Origin: Candidatus Kuenenia stuttgartensis
GTDB lineage: Bacteria; Planctomycetota; Planctomycetia; Planctomycetales; Planctomycetaceae
Direction: 5' to 3'
Assembly (NCBI GenBank): GCA_945906725.1
Contig: CAMDRI010000008.1
Location: forward strand, 1 to 63,111
Length of the DNA stretch: 63,111 nt
Shown here in pieces: positions 26,291 through 35,791 of this stretch. Position 1 is the first letter of the stretch; each line of letters begins with the position of its first letter. Below the pieces are notes generated by a model. That model saw nothing but the letters and a program-made list of their open reading frames with translations, made no database searches and was not told the origin of the DNA. A program made the position numbers and the translations under genes.

Positions 26291-29133
26291 TGCGAATTCT
26301 TCATCCGCAGTCCTGCATGGCCATCCTGCTAGTGTGGCTGCTTGGCTTGGCTCCGATCAGCGCCTCAGCCGATGAACCGTCGGCAAAAGAATCGGAAGCA
26401 TTCTTCGAGAGCCAGGTGCGGCCGATCCTGGTTGAACATTGCGTTGGCTGCCACGGACCGAAAAAACAAGAGGCCGGACTGCGGCTCGACTCGGCTGCTG
26501 GATTGCGAAACGGAAGCGAGAACGGCCTTGTCGTCGTCCCAGGCGATGTCGAACACAGCAAGCTGATCGAGGCCGTCCGGTATGCCGGTTCGACAAAGAT
26601 GCCTCCCAAAAAAAAGCTGCCCGACCGAGCCATTGAATCACTGACGGCGTGGGTGAAGAGCGGTGCCGTTTGGCCGGCAGAAGCGGCTGACAACGGCGGC
26701 AGCATCTCGGAGCGCAGCAAGACTCATTGGGCGTTTCAGCCGGTGAAGGATGTTGCTGTCCCGACGGTGCGGGACCGAGATTGGGCGCGGTCGCCGATCG
26801 ACGCATTTGTGCTAGCTCGGTTGGAGGCTGCGGGACTCAAGCCAAGTCCACCGGCCGATCGTCGCACGCTAATTCGCCGGGCGACGTTTGATCTGCACGG
26901 GCTGCCGCCGACGCCTGACGAAGTCGCGGCGTTTGAGGCGGATGAATCGCCGAATGCCTTCGAGAAGGTCGTGAGCCGACTGCTGGTATCGCCGCGTTAC
27001 GGTGAGCGTTGGGGACGACATTGGCTCGATGTCGCTCGGTACGCGGACACGAAGGGCTACGTACGGCTGAAGGACAACCCGAACTATCCCTGCTCGTGGA
27101 CGTACCGCGATTACGTCATTCGCTCGTTCAACGAAGATCTGCCGTTCGACCAATTCGTCGTGCAGCAACTCGCGGCGGATCAACTCGACCTCGGCGACGA
27201 TCCCCGTCCGCTGGCGGCGATGGGGTTCCTCACGCTGGGTCAGCGGTTTCTCAACAGCCAGAACGACATCATCGACGACCGCATCGACGTGGTGACGCGC
27301 GGGTTGCTGGGGCTGACGGTGTCGTGTGCTCGGTGTCACGATCACAAGTTCGATCCGGTGCCGACCCGCGACTACTACTCGCTGCACGGCGTCTTCGCGA
27401 GTTCGATTGAGCCGCACGTCCCGCCGATGATCGTGCCGGTCGTCGAGCGACCGCGACACGATGTGTACTTGCAGGAGTTGCAGAAGCGCACTGATCAGTT
27501 GCAGCAGTTCTTGCGGACGCAACAAGCGAAGCTGGAAAAGTCGGCTCGCGAGCGGGCGGGCGAGTACTTGCTGGCGGCTCAAAAAGAACAGCTTCAAGCC
27601 AACTTTCTTGCGGTCATGTTTCTGATCGATGCTTCAAAAGATTTGAATCCGGTGATGACGCAACGCTGGGGGCAATTGCTCGAACAGACTCGCAAGCGGC
27701 ATCATCCGGTGCTCGCTCCGTGGCACGCACTGGCGAGTCTTTCATCCACATCGACACTGGACGAGTTCGCCGCGAAATCTCGTGCGGCGATCGCGAAGTG
27801 GCGCGACGTGCCCGATCCGAAGCAGCGGCTAAGTTCCGTCGTCGTTCGAGCTTTGGCCGACGCACCGCCGAGCAATCTGGCCGACGTCGCCGCTCGATTC
27901 GGCGAGCTGCTTCAACAGGCGGAAGCTCGGTGGATCGAGTCACTCAAAGCCGATCCGACGGGCAAACAACTGGCTGATGCCGACTGGGAAGAGCTGCGGC
28001 AACTGCTGTTTGGCGACGACGCTCCGTCAGTGATCCGGCTGACGGAAGTCGAAGAGTTTCTGTTCGTCGACACGACAACGCAGAACCAGCTTCACGATCA
28101 ACAGCGGCAGGTCGAAGACTGGGTCGCCTCGGCCGGAGCCGCTCCGCACGCGCACGTATTGATCGACGCTGCCGTCCCTGTGACTCCGCGCGTATTCATG
28201 CGCGGCAACGCCAGCAATCCGGGAGCCGCCGTGCCTCGGCAGTTCTTGGAGGTGCTGTCTCGCGGCGAACGACACCCGTTTCAACACGGCAGTGGTCGCT
28301 TAGAATTGGCTCGCGCGATCGCCGACCGGAACAACCCGCTGACCGCGCGAGTCCTGGTCAATCGTGTCTGGCTGAACCATTTCGGAGCCGGGATCGTCCG
28401 CACCCCCAGCGATTTCGGCCTGCGCGGCGAACCGCCGACGCATCCCGAACTGCTCGACCATCTCGCATGGCACTTCATGGCCGAGGGATGGTTCATCAAG
28501 AAGTTGCATCGGCGAGTCATGCTGTCGTCGGTCTATCAACAGTCGGGCCGCGACGAATCAAGCCGCGAGGTGGAGCAAGACCCCGAAAACAAACTGTTGT
28601 GGAAGTCGAATCGCCGGCGGCTCGATTGGGAAGCGTTGCGCGACTCGCTGCTGGCCGTCTCTGGGAAACTCGACCTGACGATGGGTGGACCGTCAATGAA
28701 CCAGACGACTCCACCATTCTCAACTCGTCGCACAGTTTACGGGTTCATCGACCGACAGAACTTGCCGAGCGTCATGCGCGCATTCGATTTCGCCGCCCCG
28801 GACGCCAGCAGTCCGCAGCGGCATCTGACGACCGTCCCGCAACAAGCACTGTATTTGATGAACAGCCCATTCTTGCGGGATCAAGCCTCTAATTTGTCCG
28901 CTCGGTCGGACCTGATTCGCGTCGAACAAACCGAGCAGCGAATCGACGCCGTCTATCGAATGCTCTTCAGCCGCGCCGCTGAACCGGACGAGATCGCCGT
29001 CGGAAAGAAGTTTTTCGAGTCGAGCAACAGCGCGACTGCGACATCGTCGCCGGGAGACTCGCCGCATCTGACACGGTGGCAGGAATACTTGCAGACGCTG
29101 CTGCTCGCCAATGAGTTTCTGTTTGTGGATTGA
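26287..29133 (+). CDS. PSCyt1-DUF1549-DUF1553 protein, standard form
   Basis: 948 residues from GTG 26287 or ATG 26290; both overlap the DUF1501 stop. A signal peptide (about 1-28) leads to PSCyt1 with haem motif CVGCH at about 55-59 and the companion TKMPPKKKLP. DUF1549 (PIDAFVLARLEAAGLKPSPP, YGERWGRHWLDVARYADTKG, CARCHDHKFDPV) and DUF1553 (SGRLELARAIADRNNPLTAR, VNRVWLNHFGAGIVRTPSDF) follow in order. It lacks the beta-rich insertion of the 1142-residue relative; the middle is instead helical (VYLQELQKRTDQLQQFLRTQ). Flanked on both sides by DUF1501 genes with overlap or a 13-base gap. Confidence 0.93.
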   Translation: MMRILHPQSCMAILLVWLLGLAPISASADEPSAKESEAFFESQVRPILVEHCVGCHGPKKQEAGLRLDSAAGLRNGSENGLVVVPGDVEHSKLIEAVRYAGSTKMPPKKKLPDRAIESLTAWVKSGAVWPAEAADNGGSISERSKTHWAFQPVKDVAVPTVRDRDWARSPIDAFVLARLEAAGLKPSPPADRRTLIRRATFDLHGLPPTPDEVAAFEADESPNAFEKVVSRLLVSPRYGERWGRHWLDVARYADTKGYVRLKDNPNYPCSWTYRDYVIRSFNEDLPFDQFVVQQLAADQLDLGDDPRPLAAMGFLTLGQRFLNSQNDIIDDRIDVVTRGLLGLTVSCARCHDHKFDPVPTRDYYSLHGVFASSIEPHVPPMIVPVVERPRHDVYLQELQKRTDQLQQFLRTQQAKLEKSARERAGEYLLAAQKEQLQANFLAVMFLIDASKDLNPVMTQRWGQLLEQTRKRHHPVLAPWHALASLSSTSTLDEFAAKSRAAIAKWRDVPDPKQRLSSVVVRALADAPPSNLADVAARFGELLQQAEARWIESLKADPTGKQLADADWEELRQLLFGDDAPSVIRLTEVEEFLFVDTTTQNQLHDQQRQVEDWVASAGAAPHAHVLIDAAVPVTPRVFMRGNASNPGAAVPRQFLEVLSRGERHPFQHGSGRLELARAIADRNNPLTARVLVNRVWLNHFGAGIVRTPSDFGLRGEPPTHPELLDHLAWHFMAEGWFIKKLHRRVMLSSVYQQSGRDESSREVEQDPENKLLWKSNRRRLDWEALRDSLLAVSGKLDLTMGGPSMNQTTPPFSTRRTVYGFIDRQNLPSVMRAFDFAAPDASSPQRHLTTVPQQALYLMNSPFLRDQASNLSARSDLIRVEQTEQRIDAVYRMLFSRAAEPDEIAVGKKFFESSNSATATSSPGDSPHLTRWQEYLQTLLLANEFLFVD

Positions 29134-29146
29134 CGGAGAAACTCGC

Positions 29147-30550
29147 ATGTGGACTCGCCGCGAAATGTTGATCCGTTCGGGCCTGGGGCTCGGGATGCTT
29201 GGTCTTACGGACTTGCTGCGTGATGAGTCGGTTCGCGCGGAATTGACGGTCACGCATCCGTTAGCTCCGAAGCCGCCACATTTCGCAGCGAAGGCTCAGC
29301 GAGTGATTCATCTTTTTCTGAACGGCGGCGTGTCGCACGTCGATACGTTCGATCCGAAACCGATTCTCGACAAGTATCACGGCCGGCCTCTGCCGACATC
29401 GCAACGGACCGAGCGAAAGACGGGTGCCGCGTTTCGTTCGCCGTTCAAGTTCGCGAAGCATGGCCGGAATGGGATCGACGTCAGCGAGTTGTTTCCGCAC
29501 GTCGCCGACAACATCGACGACGTCTGCGTAATCCGCTCGATGTACGCCGACGTGCCGAATCACGAGCCGTCGTACCTGCTGATGAACTGCGGCGACGGCC
29601 GGCAAGCTCGGCCGAGCATGGGGGCATGGGTCACCTACGGCTTGGGGACCGAGAATCAAAACCTGCCGGGCTTCGTCGTGATGTGCCCCGGCGGATATCC
29701 CGCGACAGCAGGCCAGAACTGGCGATCGGCGTTCCTGCCGGGAGCGTTTCAGGGGACGTACATCGACTCGCAACACACTCAGCCGGAGAAGTTGATCGAG
29801 AACATCCGCAACGATTTCCTGCTGCCGGGCCGACAGCGCGAGCAGCTCGATCTGCTGCGGCAGATCAACGAGCGGCACTTGAGTCGTCGGTCAGGTGACG
29901 CGCAGCTCGAAGCCCGCATCCAGTCGTTCGAGCTGGCCTATCGGATGCAGACCGAGGCGACCGAGGCATTCGATGTGACTCGCGAGTCGAAGTTCGCGCG
30001 CGAGATGTACGGCGACACGACCTACGGCCGGCAATTGTTGATCTCTCGGCGGTTGCTGGAGCGCGGCGTGCGATTTGTGCAGGTCTGGCAGCGAGCCGGT
30101 CAACCTTGGGACGCTCACGACAATCTCGAAACGAATCACCGCGATCTCGCGAAGGAATGCGATCAACCGATCGCCGCGTTGCTGCGCGATCTGAAGCAGC
30201 TCGGAATGCTCGACAGCACGCTGGTCATTTTCGGTGGTGAGTTCGGCCGCACGCCGACTGTCGAGATCCCGACGCCGGGTGTTTCGCGCACGCCCAACGG
30301 TCGCGACCACAATCACTACGGCTTCTCGATGTGCCTGGCCGGCGGTGGTGTCAAACCGGGCTACGTCCACGGAGCGACCGATGAACTCGGCTGGAACGCG
30401 GTCGAGGGGCGGGTCCACATCCACGATCTGCACGCGACGATCCTGCACCTGCTGGGCTTCGACCACGAGCAACTGACCTACCGCTACGCCGGCCGCGATT
30501 TCCGCCTGACGGACGTCCATGGAGATGTCGTTCGCGAGATACTGGCCTGA
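29147..30550 (+). CDS. DUF1501 protein
   Basis: 467 residues from ATG 29147, preceded by GGAG at eight bases; an upstream ATG at 29111 lies inside the previous gene. The N-terminus MWTRREMLIRSGLGLGMLGL is a Tat-like signal. Conserved stretches are LFLNGGVSHVDTFDPKPILD, RRLLERGVRFVQVWQRAGQP with WDAHDN, GEFGRTPTVE, and GRDHNHYGFSMCLAGGGVKP, ending DLHATILHLLGFDHEQLTYR. It follows its DUF1553 partner by 13 bases. It is closely similar in motif spacing to the DUF1501 at 24845-26290. Confidence 0.92.
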   Translation: MWTRREMLIRSGLGLGMLGLTDLLRDESVRAELTVTHPLAPKPPHFAAKAQRVIHLFLNGGVSHVDTFDPKPILDKYHGRPLPTSQRTERKTGAAFRSPFKFAKHGRNGIDVSELFPHVADNIDDVCVIRSMYADVPNHEPSYLLMNCGDGRQARPSMGAWVTYGLGTENQNLPGFVVMCPGGYPATAGQNWRSAFLPGAFQGTYIDSQHTQPEKLIENIRNDFLLPGRQREQLDLLRQINERHLSRRSGDAQLEARIQSFELAYRMQTEATEAFDVTRESKFAREMYGDTTYGRQLLISRRLLERGVRFVQVWQRAGQPWDAHDNLETNHRDLAKECDQPIAALLRDLKQLGMLDSTLVIFGGEFGRTPTVEIPTPGVSRTPNGRDHNHYGFSMCLAGGGVKPGYVHGATDELGWNAVEGRVHIHDLHATILHLLGFDHEQLTYRYAGRDFRLTDVHGDVVREILA

Positions 30551-30660
30551 GACGTCCGAACGAGTTCAAGTGGGCGAGTAACAGAATAGGATTTGGACAG
30601 CGCGACAGGTCGGCGTATCAACTGGCTCGACCGAACCGCTCGCGATGAAGAGGTTCTGTG

Positions 30661-32133
30661 ATGAGTCGCATTGCTGATTCTCGAAGTCCACAAGCAATCC
30701 TGCGTCGAGCCGTCTTGCAGGCCGGGTCGCTCGGCCTGTTGGGTTTGTCGAGTGGTGATGTCGCGGGCTGGCGCGCTCGTGCGGCAGAGGGAACGGCAAG
30801 CGGGGCCAAGCATAGTGCCGTCATTTACATTTTTCTGACGGGAGGACTTTCGCAGCACGACTCGTTCGACATGAAGCCGGACGGACCGACGGACTTCAAA
30901 GGGGAATTCAATCCGATCGCGACTCGGACGCCGGGAATTCAGATTTGCGAATACATGCCGTTGCTCGCGCAACGGAGTGATCGATGGGCATTGGTGCGAT
31001 CTCTGACGCACAACAACAACGGGCACGATGCGGCCACGTACATGATGCTGACCGGCAAGTCGGCTGTACCGCCAACGTATCGCTCGATGAAGCCGCAGTC
31101 GATCGACGCTCCTAGCATCGCGGCGATTGCCGGAGCGACGTCTGAGCGACGCAATCATCTACCTCCCAGCGTCGTGTTGCCGGAGAAAATGTATCACTCG
31201 AATTCAGGAGTGTTTTCCGGTCAATTTGCCGGTCTGCTGGGCAACAAGCACGAACCATGGTTCATCGAGGCGACCGACAAACCGCACGCATATCACTCGT
31301 ACTCCGGCGCGTTTCCCAAGTATCTCTTCAATCTGCACAAGGGAGAGTCGGCCGACAGATTGGATTGGCGCTTCGAAGTGCCGAATCTCACGCTGCCAGA
31401 AGGAGTGCTCGCGCCACGATTCCGCGAACGGCGCAAGATTTTGGACATCGTCGAGAAACAGCAACGGCATCTTGAAGAGACCGCTTCCGTCGGCGGCTAT
31501 GATCGCATTCGTCAATCGGTCGTCTCGCTGATGGCCGACTCGAAGGTGCGCGAGGCGTTCGATGTGCGCAAGGCCGATCCGAAGATTCTCGAACGCTACG
31601 GCGACAATTCTTTCGGCTGGTCATTGCTAATGGCTCGGCGGTTGGTCGAGGCAGGGGTCAACATGGTGCAGGTGAATCTCGGTAACTTCGGTAGCTGGGA
31701 TTTGCACGGCAACAATTTCCCGATGCTGAAGAACTTCCTGTTTCCTCCCACCGACCTGGCCGTGTCTGCGCTGCTGGATGATTTGCAGGAGAGTGGTCTG
31801 TTTGACAGCACGCTGGTGGTCATGGCCGGCGAGTTTGGCCGCACGCCACGCATCAGCCACATCGCTCCCGAGATCTATAAGACCTCCGGCCGAGACCATT
31901 GGGGACCAGTCCAAACCGCGTGGTTTGCGGGTGGCGGAGTGCGTGGCGGTGCCGTCATCGGAGCTTCCGATCAAAGCGGAGCCTACCCCACGACCGATCC
32001 GCAGAAACCGGAAAACTTCGCCGCCACGATCTATCAGGCGCTCGGCATTCCTTACGAGGCTGTGTGGCATGACGCGACGGGCCGACCGTATCCGGTCTAC
32101 GAAGCGCAGCCGATTGAGCGGCTTTTCGCCTGA
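30661..32133 (+). CDS. DUF1501 protein, divergent type
   Basis: 490 residues from ATG 30661 (GAGG upstream; the GTG three bases earlier is possible). The N-terminal signal (RRAVLQAGSLGLLGLSSGDV) is weaker as a Tat signal. Family motifs are kept: YIFLTGGLSQHDSFDMKPDG, ARRLVEAGVNMVQVNLGNFG, GEFGRTPRISH and SGRDHWGPVQTAWFAGGGVR. It differs from the two preceding DUF1501 genes in having FFPPTDLAV-type spacing, GSWDLHGN in place of WDxHxN and a distinct end (GIPYEAVWHDATGRPYPVYE). A 110-base gap separates it from the preceding pair, so it may have its own promoter. Confidence 0.9.
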   Translation: MSRIADSRSPQAILRRAVLQAGSLGLLGLSSGDVAGWRARAAEGTASGAKHSAVIYIFLTGGLSQHDSFDMKPDGPTDFKGEFNPIATRTPGIQICEYMPLLAQRSDRWALVRSLTHNNNGHDAATYMMLTGKSAVPPTYRSMKPQSIDAPSIAAIAGATSERRNHLPPSVVLPEKMYHSNSGVFSGQFAGLLGNKHEPWFIEATDKPHAYHSYSGAFPKYLFNLHKGESADRLDWRFEVPNLTLPEGVLAPRFRERRKILDIVEKQQRHLEETASVGGYDRIRQSVVSLMADSKVREAFDVRKADPKILERYGDNSFGWSLLMARRLVEAGVNMVQVNLGNFGSWDLHGNNFPMLKNFLFPPTDLAVSALLDDLQESGLFDSTLVVMAGEFGRTPRISHIAPEIYKTSGRDHWGPVQTAWFAGGGVRGGAVIGASDQSGAYPTTDPQKPENFAATIYQALGIPYEAVWHDATGRPYPVYEAQPIERLFA

Positions 32134-32217
32134 CGTGCGACTCGGTTCGCGGCGAAGTAAACTCTCGGCCAACCCGGACCGCTCTTCGGACGGATGATTT
32201 CTTGGAAGGAGCCGCTC

Positions 32218-35200
32218 ATGGCCACACCGCGTCCGTTTGCTCATCTGCATTGTCATTCGCAGTTTTCGATGCTCGATGGAGCGAACCGATTGCCGGACCT
32301 CGTGGCCAAGGTGAAGGCCGAGGGGATGAACGCGGTCGCGATCACCGATCACGGGAATCTGTGCGGGGCGTTTGAGTTTTACGGCCTCTGCAAAGAGGCG
32401 GGAATCAAGCCGATCGTCGGCTACGAGGCATATATCGCTCCTGGAAATCGGCGGGATCGCGGCGCGACGAAGATGAAGGAAGCCAGCTTTCATCTCACGC
32501 TGCTGGCCATGAACAAGACGGGGTACTTCAATCTCGTGAAGCTGGCATCAATGGCGTACCTCGAAGGCTTTTATTATCGGCCGCGCATCGACAAGGAGAT
32601 ACTGAAGGCTCACAGCGAGGGGCTGATTTGTCTGTCCGGCTGTGCGGCGTCGGAGCTGTCGCAGTATCTGCTCGGCGAGCGGATGGACGAGGCCAAGAAG
32701 CTGATCGAGTGGTACATCGCGACTTTTGGCGACCGCTTCTACATGGAGATTCAAAATGCCGGCCTCGACATCCAGAAACAGTGCATGGACCCGACAGTGG
32801 ACCTCGCGAGGCAGTACGGTCTGCCGCTCGTCGCGACGAACGATGCGCACTACCTCAACAAGGAGGACGCCGCCGCTCACGACGTGTTGCTGTGCGTCAG
32901 CACACGCTCGACGGTCAACGACGAGAAGCGGATGCGTATGGACTGCGATCAGTTCTTCGTCCGCACTCCCGAAGAAATGTACGCAGCGTTTCCCGGCTTC
33001 GAGGAAGCGGTCAAGCAATCGCAACTCATTGCCGACCGCGTGGACATCGAACTCGAAAAGAATCCGAAGCACTATCCGAGGTTCACGGCTCCCGACAACC
33101 TGACCGACACGCAGTACCTCCGCAAGCTGTGTGAGGAGCGGTTGCCGGTGCGATATGGCGACGACATCACCGACGCGATTCGAGCGCGGCTTGATTTGGA
33201 ACTCGCGACGATCGAGAAGATGGGCTATTCGAGCTACTTCCTGATCGTGTGGGACTTCGTCCGGTTTGCCGAAGAGAACGACATCCCTTGCGGTGCTCGC
33301 GGTTCCGCGTGCGGAGCGATCGTCGCGTACCTGCTGGGCCTCAGCCACGTCTGCCCGCTGGAGTACGACCTGCTGTTCGAGCGATTCCTCGACGCCAGCC
33401 GCACCGAGCCGCCCGATATCGACATCGACTTCTGCCGCGACGGCCGGCAGAAAGTCATCGACTACACGAAGGCGAAGTACGGCATCGACAACGTCTGTCA
33501 GATCGGCACGTTCGGCACGCTCAAGGCCAAGCTGGCGATCCGCGACGTCGGCCGAGCACTCGGCATCCCGCTGGCCCGCGTCGATCAGATCGCGAAGTCG
33601 GTCCCCGATGAACTCAACATCAAGCTCAAGGACGCCATCGAACAATCGCCCGACTTGAAGGAAGCTTACGGCTCCGATCCTGAAATTAAAAAACTGCTCG
33701 ACATCGCTCAGCGGCTCGAAGGACTGACTCGCAACGTCGGCACGCACGCGGCCGGTGTCGTGGTCAGCGACGCGCCGATCGACAACTACATCCCGCTGCA
33801 AACCGTCAACGGCAAAGAGGACATCATCACGCAATGGGACGGCCCGCACGTCGAGAAGGCCGGCCTGCTCAAGATGGATTTTCTGGGCTTGCGAAACCTG
33901 ACAATCTTGCACAAGGCAGTGCAGAACGTCCGCAAGCATCGCGGCGAAACCATCGTCACGAGCAAGCTGCCGCTCGACGACGAGAAGACATTCGCCTTGT
34001 TGCAACGAGGCGAAACGAAGGGGGTCTTCCAATTTGAGTCCGGCGGCATCCGTGATCTGCTGACGAAGATGCAGCCCGACAAGTTCGCCGACATCATCGC
34101 GACGTCCGCCCTGTACCGCCCCGGCCCGCTGGAGGGTGGCATGGTCATGGACTACGTCGATGTGAAGCACGGCCGCAAGCCGCCGGCGAAAGTTCATCCG
34201 CTGGTCGACGCGGTGCTCGAAGAGACCTACGGCGTCATGGTCTACCAAGAGCAGGTCATGCGAATCCTCAACCGAGTCGGCGGCATCGAGCTAGCCGACG
34301 CCTACAAGTGCATCAAGGCGATCAGCAAGAAAAAAGAAAAAATCATCGGCGGCTACTACGACGAGTACGTCAAAGGTGCCGTCGAACGCGGCGTTGATCA
34401 GCAAGTCGCCATCGACTTGTTTGAAAAGATCAAGAAGTTCGCGGGGTATGGTTTCAATAAGAGCCACTCGACCGCCTACGGAGCCGTTTCGTACCAGACG
34501 GCGTACCTCAAGGCTCACTATCCCGCTGAATTCATGGCCGCGTTGCTGACCTGCGGCATGGAAGACACCGACCGCATTTCGGAACACACCGATGACGCGC
34601 GGCGGATGGGGATCGCAATCATTGCACCCGACATCAACACCTCCGACACCGAGTTCGCCGTCGTCGACGACCAACGAGTCAGCTTCGGCATGGCCGCCAT
34701 CAAGGGTGTCGGCGAGGCGGCTGTCAAAGCGATCGTTGCCGAACGTATCGCCAACGGCCCGTTCAAAGACATCTTTGACATCGCCGAACGGCTCGACCCG
34801 AAAGTTCTGCAAAAGGCGACGCTCGAAATCTTGATCAAAGCGGGAGCGCTCGATGCCCTCGGCCCGAACCATGCCCAACACATGGCCGCCGTCGAACGAG
34901 CCGTCGCCGGTGCGGCCGCTCGGCAGAAGGACAAACAGCGCGGCCAGAAATCGCTCTTCGGCGACGACGACGATTCCACTTCGAACGAGCCGGCCTCACA
35001 AGCGGGCGGAAATCTGCCGGAAGCTCCCGACTGGACACACTCGCAAAAGTTGACCGCCGAGAAAGAGGTTCTCGGCTTTTTCCTCACCAGTCACCCGCTG
35101 ACGCAATTTGCCGACAAGCTGACGAAGCACACGACTCACGAAAACAAACAACTCGGCGATCTGGAGGACGGCACCGAGGTGCTCGTCGCCGGTATGATCG

Positions 35201-35757
35201 GCAGCATCAAGAAAGCGAACACGAAAAAGCCCAGCCGCAACGGGCATTCCAAATACGTCAACTTCGACCTCGAAGACCCCAGCGGCATCGTCCGCTGCAT
35301 CATGTGGCCGGAGGACTACGCCCGCCTTGGCGACAAAGTGCAGCCCGAAGCGGTCGTCTTTCTCAAAGGCAAAGTCGACCGCCGCAGCCGCGAGCCAAAC
35401 CTGATCGTCAACCAACTGCTCACCGTCGAAGAAGCCGACAAGAACTTCACGACCCAAATCGCGATCAACTTCAAATGGGGCCTGCACGGCGAACGCGAGA
35501 TGACTCGCACCAAACAAATCCTCGAAAACCACCCTGGAAAAACCGACGTCATCCTGATCGTGGACACCCCCGACCAGAACGACCCTTCGCAACACTTCCG
35601 TTTCGTCCTGAGCACTCCCAGCCAACTGAAAGTGAGTTGCAACGCCGAACTCCAAACGTCGCTCAACGAAGTCCTCGGCCGTGAACACATCCAACTCATC
35701 GCACCGCCGAAAGAAGCGCGGATGCGCAGCGCGGGTGTGGCGTCGATTGGAAGATGA
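32218..35757 (+). CDS. dnaE: DNA polymerase III alpha subunit
   Basis: 1179 residues, typical DnaE length. The start ATG 32218 has a strong AAGGAG eight bases upstream; an earlier in-frame ATG (32194) is not used. The PHP domain opens the protein (FAHLHCHSQFSMLDG, then ITDHGNLCG). The palm carries the catalytic aspartates in PPDIDIDF (D400, D402) and GARGSACGAIVAYLLGL. The fingers region has ALYRPGPLEGGMVMDYVDVK and GYGFNKSHSTAYGAVSYQTA, the helix-hairpin-helix and OB-fold (TEVLVAGMIGSIKKANTKKP) close the protein. It is the replicative polymerase catalytic subunit. No clear operon partner follows; the gene ends 34 bases before the M19 gene. Confidence 0.97.
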   Translation: MATPRPFAHLHCHSQFSMLDGANRLPDLVAKVKAEGMNAVAITDHGNLCGAFEFYGLCKEAGIKPIVGYEAYIAPGNRRDRGATKMKEASFHLTLLAMNKTGYFNLVKLASMAYLEGFYYRPRIDKEILKAHSEGLICLSGCAASELSQYLLGERMDEAKKLIEWYIATFGDRFYMEIQNAGLDIQKQCMDPTVDLARQYGLPLVATNDAHYLNKEDAAAHDVLLCVSTRSTVNDEKRMRMDCDQFFVRTPEEMYAAFPGFEEAVKQSQLIADRVDIELEKNPKHYPRFTAPDNLTDTQYLRKLCEERLPVRYGDDITDAIRARLDLELATIEKMGYSSYFLIVWDFVRFAEENDIPCGARGSACGAIVAYLLGLSHVCPLEYDLLFERFLDASRTEPPDIDIDFCRDGRQKVIDYTKAKYGIDNVCQIGTFGTLKAKLAIRDVGRALGIPLARVDQIAKSVPDELNIKLKDAIEQSPDLKEAYGSDPEIKKLLDIAQRLEGLTRNVGTHAAGVVVSDAPIDNYIPLQTVNGKEDIITQWDGPHVEKAGLLKMDFLGLRNLTILHKAVQNVRKHRGETIVTSKLPLDDEKTFALLQRGETKGVFQFESGGIRDLLTKMQPDKFADIIATSALYRPGPLEGGMVMDYVDVKHGRKPPAKVHPLVDAVLEETYGVMVYQEQVMRILNRVGGIELADAYKCIKAISKKKEKIIGGYYDEYVKGAVERGVDQQVAIDLFEKIKKFAGYGFNKSHSTAYGAVSYQTAYLKAHYPAEFMAALLTCGMEDTDRISEHTDDARRMGIAIIAPDINTSDTEFAVVDDQRVSFGMAAIKGVGEAAVKAIVAERIANGPFKDIFDIAERLDPKVLQKATLEILIKAGALDALGPNHAQHMAAVERAVAGAAARQKDKQRGQKSLFGDDDDSTSNEPASQAGGNLPEAPDWTHSQKLTAEKEVLGFFLTSHPLTQFADKLTKHTTHENKQLGDLEDGTEVLVAGMIGSIKKANTKKPSRNGHSKYVNFDLEDPSGIVRCIMWPEDYARLGDKVQPEAVVFLKGKVDRRSREPNLIVNQLLTVEEADKNFTTQIAINFKWGLHGEREMTRTKQILENHPGKTDVILIVDTPDQNDPSQHFRFVLSTPSQLKVSCNAELQTSLNEVLGREHIQLIAPPKEARMRSAGVASIGR

Positions 35758-35791
35758 ACAACCCGATCGACGCATTCCATTGAGACAATCC

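Noticed and set aside
32548-34248. 566-residue minus-strand frame opposite dnaE
   Set aside because: Antisense shadow of a high-GC coding region; dnaE motifs are unmistakable on the plus strand.
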